Origin: Otis tarda
Lineage: Eukaryota; Chordata; Aves; Otidiformes; Otididae
Assembly (NCBI GenBank): GCA_026413225.1
Contig: CM048554.1
Coordinates: 47,525,963-47,589,962, forward strand
Direction: 5' to 3'
Length of the DNA stretch: 64,000 nt
Part shown: piece after piece, positions 36,901 through 48,491 of the stretch
Position numbering within the stretch: position 1 is the first letter of the stretch
How the letters are laid out: the number at the start of each line of letters is the position of its first letter
Program-made: the position numbers and the translations under genes
The notes under the pieces: generated by a model
Databases searched by the model: none
Told to the model about the DNA's origin: nothing
Seen by the model: the letters and a program-made list of their open reading frames with translations, nothing else

Positions 36901-39900
36901 TGGGATCTTGTGGCAGTTTGCTGGGATTGGGAAGAGAGTTGAGGAGTCACTTCTGAGAATCCTTCAGCATTGTTCCATGAGGTAATGTTCCTCATGGCAG
37001 CATTAGTTTGATTTCTTTTATTCTGCTTTTCCTCTTTTGAGCAATAGCAAAACTTTGGCACCTGCCTTAAGAGCTCTGTTGAATTGAGGTCTGGGAGAGG
37101 AATTAGTGATGGAAATCATATTGCAGTTGCATGGAGGAGGGAAAAGAAATGTAAAGGTTGCAGTGGGATGCTTTGTAACCTAAGGCAGATTTTCCTATCT
37201 TGCATATCCTCATGAATCTACTTTTACCAGGTTTTTGGGCTGCGCTTGAACATGCTGTAATGCGGTATAGGCTATAGAAAAGTGTAGGTTTCTCAAGGAG
37301 GAGGAGATGTTTAGAGATTAACCTTTTCAGACTGAGTTAATTCTTTTTGAATTTAAACTCTTTCCTGTAGTTTCCGTTGTGAGAAGTTTAGCGTTAAGAA
37401 CTGAAAAGTAGTATTGAAAAGAATAATGAGCCATAAAGATAAAAGGAATCTAGTAGAGAAGAAAGAATTACAGGGTGGTGCTGTCATCTAATAAGTTCTT
37501 GCTAGAGTAATGAGAATAATGTACATGGCCTCCCATATTTTCCTCTGTGATCCTACCAGTGTAACACTTGCCCTTCCTGATGTAGCATGCCAAGGTCCTT
37601 GTCATGTATCTAGGCTTTCGAATACCTTTCATTTTCTCCCTGTGTCTCCTGAGTACTTCTGAAGTGTCCTGAGCTCTCCGATGTTTCTGACAAGATTGTC
37701 CCTCCCTCTCTTTCCTCATCTGCCAGCTGTTTGGTTGGGAGCAGGCAGCTGCAGCTGTGTGTGCTGTGCATGGATCTATCAGCTGGTTGGCTGCCCCTGT
37801 GTTTGATGGGGTCTGTTTGTATAACCCTCAGTTCCTTGGGTAACAAAGACAAAAATTACTGAGTGAACCTACTTTTTGTTTATGGATGTAAGAGAGAGGA
37901 TTTAGAACACTGCTTCATATAGGTTACATGAAAACTATGCCTAGTTGCAAATTTCCAGGATCCAGAAAAGGAAACAGAAGAGCAATGTGCTGTGTGTACA
38001 GTGCTTAGGTAGGAGTATCATATGTGTTGCTCAGGTTGAATCTGGCCTACGGAACAGTTTTGTCTTGAATTCCAAGTTACCTGGGATATTCAGGTGTCAC
38101 TGCAGCATGTACTAGAAGGGTGTAGGATGACACAGAGATCTTCAAGTTAGTCCTGACCTGAGCTGGAGATACTGCTTCTGAATCCAAGTTGGAGCAGCCA
38201 GGGCAGCAGTATTAAATAATAATATAAGTAATAAATAATAACAAAGCCTTAATGTGAAAAGCAATATTTTGTACTTAGGCCTACTTTAAAACATTTGTTA
38301 AATGTGGGGTGGATTAAATGTCAGGGTATCAGATTTGATCAGCCACACAGAATCTGTTTAATGGTGTCTTAAGGCTCATTCACTGTCTGTAGTGCAAACT
38401 ATTCAGTGAGTGTTACCTGGTATTAATTTTTTAATTGTAATTGTAAGGATGATTCCTTGCATTATTTGCTGATGACAGTAAACCTTTGTGGCATATGCAG
38501 AATTACCAATTTCCTGGTTGGATTTGTGTTACGCCATCATCACTGTAGTGTTACAAAAATTTATAGAAATAAAGCTGTTGGGTCTATATCGCCTTTTAGG
38601 TAATAGAGTGGGCTACCTTTTTTAAAAAAAATCTAACCTCTTGTATTGTACAGATAAGCTCCCTGTGGGTGAGATGAAACTATCATACTTGATATAAGAA
38701 CAGTTGATGTGTTCAGAGTGAAATTCTTGAATTCTGTTCATTTTTAATGCTTAGCACTTTTGCAAATTGAAACTGTTGGCGTTCAAGAAGGGCATGCAGG
38801 AAAGCAAACACAGTCATTGCCTGGTTGAAAATGTTGGCTTATATTACTGCCTATCAAAATACAGGGGATCTGTAAGAGAGGAAAAAAATCTTACTCTCTT
38901 CCAGAGAAAGGAAGCTGAGATAATGTTATTTTCATGATGGAGGGAGACACCTCTCTACTTTATGACATAGTCAGCTTAGAAAATCTGTGCTATCTCTTTT
39001 TTTTTTTTTTTTTTTTACTTCTGTAAGTCCATGGAGATGCTTCAGTTTATTTCAACGTGGGTAGGTTTGAGAAACAGAAATGACTATGCAAGAATAGCAT
39101 TGTCATTGACTACTTATTCATTGATCAGGGTTGTTGATTCTGTTTATTACAAATATGATTAAAAATTAAATACTTTACAAGTGAAAAAGGTTTTAATGTT
39201 TGTCATTACTTTTATGGTCTAATAACAACAAACAAAATATTCTTAAGTCAGGAGAGGTAGATTACCTTATCATCTATTAATTTCTTAGCAATCATTTTAA
39301 GTGGTGCTAACAGAGGAGACAGTCTTTACAGTAGGAGTTTATATTATATGGTTGGTTGGTTGTTAGAATGTTGGTTTCTAACCAACATATGGAATGTTGA
39401 TTTCTAACTTTTAGTGTTGAAAATTTCTGGTCTTGAACACATCTGCTGCTAATTGAATCTGATACTTTTTTTTCTCTTATTAGTGGGTTAGATAGTAAAT
39501 AATTGTTCTTTATTAACCTGCTTACATCCACCATCTGTTGTGTCTTTTTTCCAGGTGCAAGAGTATTAGTCTATTAAATCACTCCTCACATGGAAAACAT
39601 TTCTGTTTTAATAGTTGGGTTTTTTTTACTTTTTTTGCTTTCTTCTGTGGTTCTATTTTATTCTTTGAGGTGGTAAGACAGAGAGAAAACTACACAAACT
39701 GTACAAGATGTGGGCACATATTAAGTGCATAAAATAGCTTTTTTTTTTTTTTTTTTGTAACTTGCTGTCTCTTTTCTAATAAATTCAAATATTTTTTGGT
39801 TTTTAGTTTACTTTCTGATTAGTTCCAAGGATTCAATTTCAAACACTTCAGTTTTTACATGTGCAATATTATTTGTAGACTGAAATTTTAAAAAGGGTAC

Positions 39901-40954
39901 TAAAGGAATGGAGAGGTGACTTTACACCATGGGTGAAGATGGGCTAATGAGTGTATGTAACCTTTTTAGGAAAAATACCTTACTGATACCAGCTGCAAAG
40001 TTGCTGTTCTCTGAAAGTCTTTTCAGCTTTGTTTGTTTTCCTTCACAGTTAGCTGTTCACCTAAAACTAGATTTTTCCTTAAAATGAGCTCATGGTGTGA
40101 GGCAACTTTTCAAGAGGTAGATTTGGTGGTATATCTAAGCCCAGAACACTTTCATTATAATTGTGTTTTAGAATAAATTTGTAATATGTTACATGAAACA
40201 GCTTAGCATAAGAATGGGTTTCCTAAGTATCTTCTGTTCATACTGAAAGCATTAGCATTTCCACATGCTTCAGACATGTTAACACTAACATGTGTGATAG
40301 GCTTTTTCACTTGTATCCTATTCTATGTTGCTCCACCATAACACCTCTATTTTCTTCATTTGCTGCACAGTGCTGTTATTTCCTTCTTGTTTGACAATCC
40401 TGCATGCTTGAGGCAGGTGGCCAGACTTACCTGTGATCTGTTGATTGACTATGACTGTGTCTGACGTGAGGTCACAGAGGAGGAGTGAAGGAGCTCTGCT
40501 GAAATGCACATACCTTGCCTTTGCTATGTGTGAGCAGCAGCTACTCCTCTGTGATTTGACAAGGTGGGCTCTCAAGGGCCATATTAAATGCTTTGCCCCT
40601 CACCCTGTTTGTGCCTCTCAGCCTGTGCAGTATCGTCATTCTGTACTGGAATTTCACCAATTTGTCAAGGGAAAAAATAGTTGTCTAATGTTGAATAAAA
40701 TGTTAAGTGAATGTTTGCTGAATGTAGTCCAAACTTCTGAAATTGCTAATTAAAATACAATCCTCAGCAGGATAATTTATCATATAAAAGGCATGTCCCA
40801 AGTTACAGCCGATGACAAAGACTTCTGTGATACGGTGTAATGTTCTGCTGCAGCTACAAACATGGATTTGTTGTTGACCTGAAGAATAATGTATTTTATA
40901 TCCCATACCCTAAGTTGCACCACAGTATTTATGCTGGAACTGAGACTGTGACAT

Positions 40955-41540
40955 CTTTGCTGAAGGGATGGAATGCACCCTTGCTGAGTTTGTGGGTGAT
41001 ACGAGAGAGGGGAGCAGTTAATATGCTGGAGGGCAGGGTTGCTATGTGGCAGGTGCTCAGCAAGCTGGAAGACTGGGCTGAAGGGAACCGCATGAACTTC
41101 AACAAGGACAAATGAAAAGTTCAAGCCTGTGCAGCACTATCAACTGCGGGCAGACTGGCCAGGAGCAACGCTGAACAAAAGAACCTGAGAGTCCTAGTGA
41201 ACAGCAGGCTGAAGACGGACCAGCCATACACCTCTGAAGCTATGTAGACTGACCTTGTGTCCAGTTGTGTTAACCCAGCTGACAAACTGAAGACACTCCA
41301 GTAGAGTGTTGCTAAGCTGGTGGGGGGACTGGAGTACATGGCACATGAGCAGAGGCTTTGGAAATATGTTTGTGTAGTCTAGGGAAACCTGAAGGGGACC
41401 CTTAGGGCAGCCTTTCACTGTATAAGGGTGTCTAAGAAATGCAGATGGGTTCTTCAGGTGCACAGTGAAAACTTATGAGACGATGCACGTGAGCTGCAGG
41501 AAATCCTGACTGGCTATGAGGAAGAAATGCTCACAGTGGG
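40955..41540 (+). repeat. Old CR1 LINE, left part
   Basis: A diverged CR1 ORF2 segment. A GGAATGCACCCTTGCTGAGT word is followed by a decayed motif C region and then an LEDWAEGNRMNFNKDK-like block (about 41065-41112), equivalent to the LERWAxxNLMKFNxAKC region of younger CR1 copies. Several stops and indels follow. The C-terminal AGGAAGAAATGCTCACAGTG word at 41519-41538 is the last recognisable part before the LTR. The element resumes to the right of the LTR. Confidence 0.75.
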
Positions 41541-41579
41541 GGGGTGACACCTTCCCCGCCTTTCCCTCAGAACTGGTAG

Positions 41580-41998
41580 TGCCTGGATGCCCTGGTTCCA
41601 ACTGGGATAGAGTTAGTTTTCACAAGAAGCTGGGAGGTGACACAGCCAGGACAGGTGACCCAAACTGGCTAAAGGGATATTCGATACCATATGACATCAT
41701 GCACAGTATATGAAGTGGGGACAGCACTGGGAGGTGGGATTGCTCCTTGGGAGCAGGCTGGGCATTGGGTTCTGGGACAGTGAGCTGTTGTACTGTGAAT
41801 CACAGGCTTAGTATATTCTATTATTGTTATTGGGTCTTTTTTTCTTATTTTCTCTTCTTTTACTGTCCTGTTAAACTTTTTAATCCTAACCCATGAGTTT
41901 TGCCTTTCTTTTTCTCAGTTCTCCCTATCCCACTGGAGGGGAGGGATGAGCGAGCGGCCATATGGTACTTAGGTGCCCCCTGGGGCTAAACCATGACA
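41580..41998 (+). mobile_element. Solo LTR of an avian endogenous retrovirus
   Basis: Recognised by a set of words common to a widespread avian ERV LTR: AACTGGGATAGAGTTAG, GGAGGTGACACAGCCAGGAC, CCAAACTGGCTAAAGGGATA followed by TTCGATACCATATGACATCA, a TTAAACTTTTTAATCC-type run, CCCATGAGTTTTGCCTTTCT, GAGCGAGCGGCCATATGGTA, and the end GGGGCTAAACCATGACA. There is no internal retroviral coding sequence, so it is a solo LTR left by recombination, and it looks internally shortened. The bounds assume TG...CA ends; TGACAC also occurs on both sides (41545-41550 and 41994-41999), so the true left edge may lie up to about 30 bases further left. Confidence 0.8.
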
Positions 41999-41999
41999 C

Positions 42000-42137
42000 T
42001 GGAGAGATCATGGAATCTTGGTCCTTACAGAACTTGGCTGGTTGAGGGCCAGAGGAACTTCCTTTAAGGATAATCCTACTCTGAAGTCTCTCAGAGCGCT
42101 AGAGATCATTCTCAACCTAAATCACTCTATGATAATG
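42000..42137 (+). repeat. Old CR1 LINE, right part after the LTR
   Basis: CACTGGAGAGATCATGGAAT and then AGATCATTCTCAACCTAAAT followed by CACTCTATGAT match the end of CR1 ORF2 and its 3' UTR and tail, in the same orientation as the CR1 segment left of the LTR. The simplest reading is one CR1 copy split by a later LTR insertion. Confidence 0.65.
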
Positions 42138-43799
42138 CCTGTGTTAAATTTCCTAGCCAATTATTTTCAGCACCTAGTAGTGGAGTTTCAGCTAAATAAA
42201 TCTAAATAAAACTTAAATTGTATTTAACTATTAAAAGTGTGGTCACCTTCTACATTAAAATCAATTACTTTAACATTTAAAGACTGAAGTTTAAGAGGGT
42301 TGTACCCACTGAACCTTTGGGATTTGCGGGTGAACTGACACAAAACCAGTCTTTTCAAAATGAAATGCTAAATTAGCTCATGACATCTTGCTGTCAAATG
42401 TTTTCATATTTTCAGTTTAGTTTCTTTCAGTGACTAGGTTATTCAAAGCTGAGATACTTCTTGGGAGTTGGAAAGACAGAAAAACTTGTGTTCATTTGTT
42501 CATTCATCTGTGAGTAAAAGTAAGGTATCAATAGTGTGTTAGTTCCACAGTTTTGAAGAGCACTGGGGAAAAGAAGAATCAGCCCAGGTCACTTGAGGAT
42601 AATATTTCACATGTTTAATGAATTGGTGAATTTAAAATATAAAATATGCTTTCTTTAGCTTTATTTTCAAAACATATAGATCAATTGATGTATTTTTATT
42701 TAGCAGTTGTTTTCCATCCAAAAGCAGTTTGGAAAAAGAGTAGTAGATTAATCACCTGTTAAATAAGAAATATCATTCAGCATTTTTTAACAAAATAAAA
42801 AGGAAAAAATTAAAATCCTGAATTAATGCATGTTAAATTGTATAAATTGATTATGTAGCCTTGTGGACAATAAAAAGTAGCATGAAGGTTAACGTAAAGG
42901 CTTTATTTAGTGGAACACCATCATATTTTACATTCTAAATGACTGAAAAATATACCTTTCTTTAGAAAACAATAGGTAGCAATGCGAAGTCCAAACCTAA
43001 AATCAGTATTTTATGATGAGATTTCAAGCTGGTTGATTTAACTGAGGGCAGTATATAATTACAATCTAATGCTTCTCACTGTTCTTCTCTCAATCATTTC
43101 TAGGTGAATATTTATTTTTAACTAACTGTCTACTATCTGTGTAATGAAAAATTACTTTATTTTTTCAGTAGTTTTTATTCTTTCTTCACTGCTGAATTTA
43201 ATTTTGTTGGGAGAAGAAAATCTAGGGAGAAGAATTTCAGTCACTCTCTTAGTTTCTGTTTTGTAGCCTGAGGATGATCGCAGTGACTTTAAACAAGCTT
43301 GTAATCTTCCAAAGTTTGTTTTTTTTAAAAAAGCCTTGTTGTCTGAAAACTGGATTATTTTTTTTTTTGCTTAGTTTTTGTTATGCTTTCCTTCCAAAAT
43401 GTTTTGTGAATGAAAATGATATTGGTCTGCTTCTAGAATGCACTGAAAAGAGGGAATTATTATATTGCTCTTATAACTGGGTACAACTGGTTGTAATGGT
43501 GATGACTATACAGAACTCATGGGATCACCAGATTCATTGATACTTGATTTCCCACTTAAGAGTATCTTGGAAACTTATATTTCATATTATTGAATATGAA
43601 AAAAGTGTGTTGACATAAAATGATTCTTTTTAATGCCACGCTTCCAAGACATTTAATTTTATTTCAGAAGAGTTATGTTTTACTCCATTTTTTGATCCCT
43701 TTAATCCTTTTTTTCTCTAATATATGCATTTCCTACAGTTATTTCTTTAAAGTGTGAATTTAACTACAAATACAGGTATCTTCTTAAAACCTTTAGAAC

Positions 43800-43940
43800 G
43801 CTATCTGTTAGTATTATTAATAATGAGTTTTGAATATTGCTTGATATTATATCATAATATCCTTTATTATATGGCATAATTCCTTTATTATGGAATAAGT
43901 GTTAATTACTTTATTAAGTAATAAGTGTTATATAATGTAT
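43800..43940. repeat. AT-rich imperfect repeat tract
   Basis: TCCTTTATTAT occurs at about 43860 and again at about 43881, and AATAAGTGTTA recurs at about 43895 and 43920, within a nearly pure A/T region. It is low-complexity intronic sequence. Confidence 0.6.
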
Positions 43941-45140
43941 TTTCACATTTTTGAGATGGGAAGAATTTTGTTATCTAAAGCTTGTTTTAGTGTGTTGTGA
44001 AGCGTTTGGAGCCCTGTAGTGATTAATGCATGCAGAATAGATGTTTTGTGAGTTTTTGGAACTACCTGTTCTGTATTTTCATGAAAACCTAGGCAATTTC
44101 CTTCAGTTCAGTGTTCATATACCTGCAGTCTTTTGTTGTCAGTGGAAAAAGGCCTAGTGAGCATTAGGGTATAGTTAAGATATGCCATGGTTTGGTGTAG
44201 TTTGAAATTTTAAGGTTTGACTGCAGGGTATATAGTTCCAAAATATATTAATTTCAAAGAGGATTGTGAATACTGTAAGTGTATTCAATATAAAGTAATA
44301 ATAATAAATAAACTCTTCCAATAACTTCTAGATACCGTTAAAAAAGTCTCTTAAACAGTTTGTAACTGCCTGTTCCTCCTGCTACAAGGCTTAGCAATAG
44401 CTTGTTTTGTGTCCCATCCCTGTACCACACCTTCCTCTTTCAACATGATTGACTGAATGTATTCTCCTTTCTTTATAGATTCCTTCGTTGTCCTCACACG
44501 GTATATTATGTTTTGTTTACTAGCTGTTAAAATGTTTTTGTTTTTTTTTTTAATTAAAATGTAAACTAAAGCTTAATATTTCTAGGAACAATTTTGTTAT
44601 TCTTATATAAATGTCTCACATTCTGCGCAGCTGTTTATTTTTTTTAATAAAAAAGAACTCTTAAGGAGAAATTCTGGGTAAACCCAACCTTTAATAACAG
44701 ACTCTCTTTTTCCACTATGGAAAATAATCATAGCATTATTTTGGCACTCTATTATGTTACAAATATTTTTGATATTTTGAGAATTCATCTGTAGGTGGTG
44801 ATTCCCTCAGAACTTATGTTTTATTTAAGGAAATTATATTTTATAATTGGAGAATTAGTGTGGCTTCAGTTAATTTGCTTGCATTTGTAATTTTATCTGT
44901 ATAAATTCTATGTAAAACTCTTCAAACTGCACCATCATTAGCAATATTAAGCCAAAGGCACATTTATTGTTTTCTCCAAAGGATATAATGTATAAATTGA
45001 AAAATTGTTACATCGATCTTTTGGATTTTTGTGAAATGACATGCATTTACAACTTTTTCTTTTACACTGTTTATAAGCCTTATTAAGAAGGCAAATCCGT
45101 TTCATTTGTTAATATTTTCTAATGTTTTATTTCCACATAG

Positions 45141-45188
45141 GTGGAGAACGAACTTGTGGTGTACATGAGCTAATCTGCATTAGAAAAG
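45141..45188 (+). CDS. SYT14: SYT14 coding exon 2
   Basis: A 48-base exon between a TTCCACATAG acceptor and a GGTAAGCA donor. With the G carried from exon 1 it reads GGERTCGVHELICIRK, the SYT14 N-terminal segment that precedes the membrane span (residues 5-20). It holds two cysteines, Cys10 and Cys17, on the extracellular/luminal side. It enters and leaves in phase 1, so it is symmetric and could be skipped without a frameshift. Both splice sites are close to consensus, and the peptide agrees with the mammalian protein as I remember it. Confidence 0.94.
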
Positions 45189-48100
45189 GTAAGCAATGAT
45201 TTGTGAAAGTGAGTTTCTTAGCTTGTGAGTAGTACTGGTGAGAAATCTGCTACCTAATGTTACGATCTTAGAATTTTTGGATCTCACTGTTGCATCGTCG
45301 TGTTGCAAAATCTTTTGATGCTGGCCGTGTCAATGAAAAAAAGAAGATACTAATGAAATAAAATGTGAAATTGTGAAATAGAGTTTGATTTTACACAAGA
45401 AGGAAAAATATGCTCTTCTAATATTAACTGAGTTATCTGGAAGTTGTTAGTGTTGTTCAGCTGCAATAGAAAACCACAAAAACTCTGAACTTTGCCTTGT
45501 CCAGATATTTGTAGGATGAATTGATTTTTAGTGGTAATACGAAATTGTGAGGATATTTCAAAAAACTCATGTAAGGGACTGGCAATCCCTGCCTGTGTTT
45601 TCAGTAGAGATCCTACTGACTCAGACTTCTTTGAAAACAACTGTGTCAGTAATGAAACCAGTAATTGATAGAGAGTGAAACCAAACTGTGCTCGAGAGAG
45701 GACTTATATAGGTTTAAAGCTGAGCTGCAATGACTGAAGTTGGAGTTTGACAGAAGAGGTCTGCTGATGCGATGACTAGATACACATCTGTTTTCTGTCC
45801 CCTTTGCCAGCCTTACGCTATTTTTTGTGGCACTGCTGTTGAATCTCTGTGTTCTGATCTGAAAGCTAACCTTAACAAAAAAAAAATAAAATTCTTTGAG
45901 GATTAGTTCCTTGAATTGACTCATCATTGGGTCAGAAGAGTCTCAGTGCTTTCAAAAGGAAAGGAATGAAAAAGTGTGGCATGAAAGGAGGAGGGCTGCA
46001 AGACTCTTTTGGCAACAATGACGTGATAGGCTGGCTCAATTATGTTGTCAAACCACATCACGCTGGGTATGATGAAATTTTGTTTGGCCTCTCAATAGAG
46101 CATAGTTTCCACTGCATTCACTTAAAGGTTTTATTAAAATCAGGATTTAAAAATAATGTTTAATTAATATCTCCTAACCTCAGAATTAAGTCTACCGGTT
46201 AAGGTGAAAAATAACTTTATGGTCACAAGTAATCTTTTCCAAATATCTATTAAAACAATACTTGAGTGTTTTATGTGGTTTGACAGTATGGTAATTAAAA
46301 ACAACTTTCTGCTTTTTTAAACTGCAAATAATTTCTTTCTTACTTTTTTTTTTTATTACTTCTTTCTCATTTTGGAGGGAGGTTACTTTTTCCTTTTTGT
46401 GTTTTGGTGGGAGGTTTTTTGGTTTTGTTTGGTTTATTGCTTCTCTATTGCTGTCTCTGTTTTTTCCATTGATGGATAAGTTGGTACATGCAGTGCTCTG
46501 TATTCCTTCTGTAATAGGCTCTATTTTTCTTTCAGAGTTATGAAACTCATTGGAAGTTCGGGAAGCCTACTGATAAAGTTTCAAAATCTGTTAATCTTGC
46601 TAATCCTTATTTATTTCAGGGCACTCTAGTGATTTTAGGAAAACATTTTTTTCTGCGTTCTTGAAGGCAGTGCTGTATGGTTTTTAATGCTATTCCTGGG
46701 AAGCTAAGTTGAAGAGGTGCATTTTTTTAAGGTTCTATGTTGTGTTTGAACATTAGATTCTAAGTCCTGTTTGTCATTGATAAGGTAGTATAAACTTCTT
46801 TTTTTTTAATAACAGTTGCACGGAACTTGTGTTTTAGCACTGGAAGTTATAAATTAGCCTAGGGATAAGTGTGGTTAAAAGAGAAGTATGCTCTTAGTGC
46901 CGTTTATACCTGTAATATGTGGGGTTCCTTTTTTCTTCAGATGAGTTTCCATGTGTATTCTAACCGTGTATGCCCCTATGGGCCAGCCATGTCTACTGAC
47001 AAATGTCTCCTTATCTGATGTCTCTCCCTACTTCAGGTGTACTTATAAAGCAGAGAGTGCTTACCATCACACTACAGGTCTTCCAGTTGGGTAGTGTTTT
47101 GGTTACTATATCTAAGACTTTACATCATCTGATACACATTCAAGATGTTTTTATTATCTGACTGCTAAGGATTACTTTATTTGCCAGGATCAGAGTGCAT
47201 GCTCAAGGTCTGTATTGACCTCAGAATAAGAAGGCCTTTCCAAGCTGAGAATTCCTGTCCGCCAGCAGTCTGGAGCTGATTTTATCAGACTTCCCAGCTG
47301 TGTCCTTAGTGCCACTGGGTTCTCATTTTAAGCTTATACAGGGTCAGGTTTAAAAGTTTTGTGGCATAAAGGTGTTCCCCTTCACCATCTCTTGACTGTG
47401 CCATGAAAGCCAAGCCTTTTTTGGTCCGTGAGCTCACTGTGGAAGTTTGGTGGACAAATTTAAGTATTCACATTGACACATGTTGCCTGTAGTCTTGTCT
47501 GGTGCTAGGTAAGTTTGCACTGTCCCCCTCTCCTTTTTCACTGGTGTCTGTGTGACTGTCGCACTAAGAGAGTACACCCTGGTACTCCTAGCGTTCATTC
47601 ACTCATTTTCATCAAATGGTATCTATAAGGCAGTATTTGACAAAATGGTTCTGCGTTTGCTGTTTGCCTGAAAGCCTCTGATGCTTTCTGCCAGGTGACT
47701 GTAGTTAGAGTGCCCATGTGGAACCTCTGAAAGAAAGATTGGTAGTAAATAGCCAGTGTAAGTAACTAGAGTTCTTCAAGATGTCCAGTGTACATTTGTG
47801 CCTTGCTTATCTGTCCTTCTTTCTCATAGTCCTTCCAAGCACATTGTTGTTGAGAAGCAACTAATCTGACAAACAGCAATGTTCCATCTTACTTGTCCTG
47901 TATTGAACAGGGAAAAGGGAAGTGCAAGCAAGCATGTGTCTTCTATGAATGATGCAAAGAAAGACTTTCCAGTTTCGAATGATGGAGTATAATTAGAATT
48001 TATAGGAGGATTATACAACTTGAAGAAAACCTGTTGCTGGTGATTAGTTTTTCTTTCTGGTTACCAAAGTAACACATGCCTAAGTTGTCTTTTTCTTGCC

Positions 48101-48449
48101 TGTCCATTAATTTTTGCTAGGAAAATAGGAACCTTGGGGTATCAGATGATGAAATGTGGAAAGGGACCAGAAAGGTCTGCAAGGCTATATGTGACCATGT
48201 CACTTAGCTCAAATTATTTCATGAACACTTCTTATCTATATGTGGTGGTGTAATTGTAAAAACAAAACCCAAAGGAACTGTATGCTCTAAGAGTATTCAG
48301 CTGTTAAAATGAAAATAATTTGAAATCTCACTTTTCTGGGTTTTTTTGAAGTTTTGCATTTCTCAAATTGGCCAAAACCATGGAGGGTTTTATTTACATT
48401 CGTTGTCTCCAATTTTTTACATACTCTAGGCTGTAGTACTGGAACTGCA

Positions 48450-48491
48450 AACAGTTGCATTTTCATTTAAAACAGTTGCATTTTCATTTAA
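48450..48491. repeat. Perfect 21-bp tandem duplication
   Basis: AACAGTTGCATTTTCATTTAA is repeated twice head to tail with no mismatch, inside intron 2. Perfect identity suggests a recent slippage-type event. Confidence 0.9.

Larger units (their letters stand above)
33905..45140 (+). other. SYT14: SYT14 intron 1
   Basis: An 11.2-kb intron with a GTAAGT donor and a TTCCACATAG acceptor. The first ~480 bases are still CpG island; the rest is AT-rich. It contains an old CR1 at 40.96-42.14 kb split by a solo LTR, T-runs at about 39000-39016 and 39740-39756, and an AT-rich region at 43.8-43.95 kb. From 34.4 to 40.9 kb and from 42.15 to 45.14 kb I recognise no gene, RNA or transposon. Confidence 0.9.
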
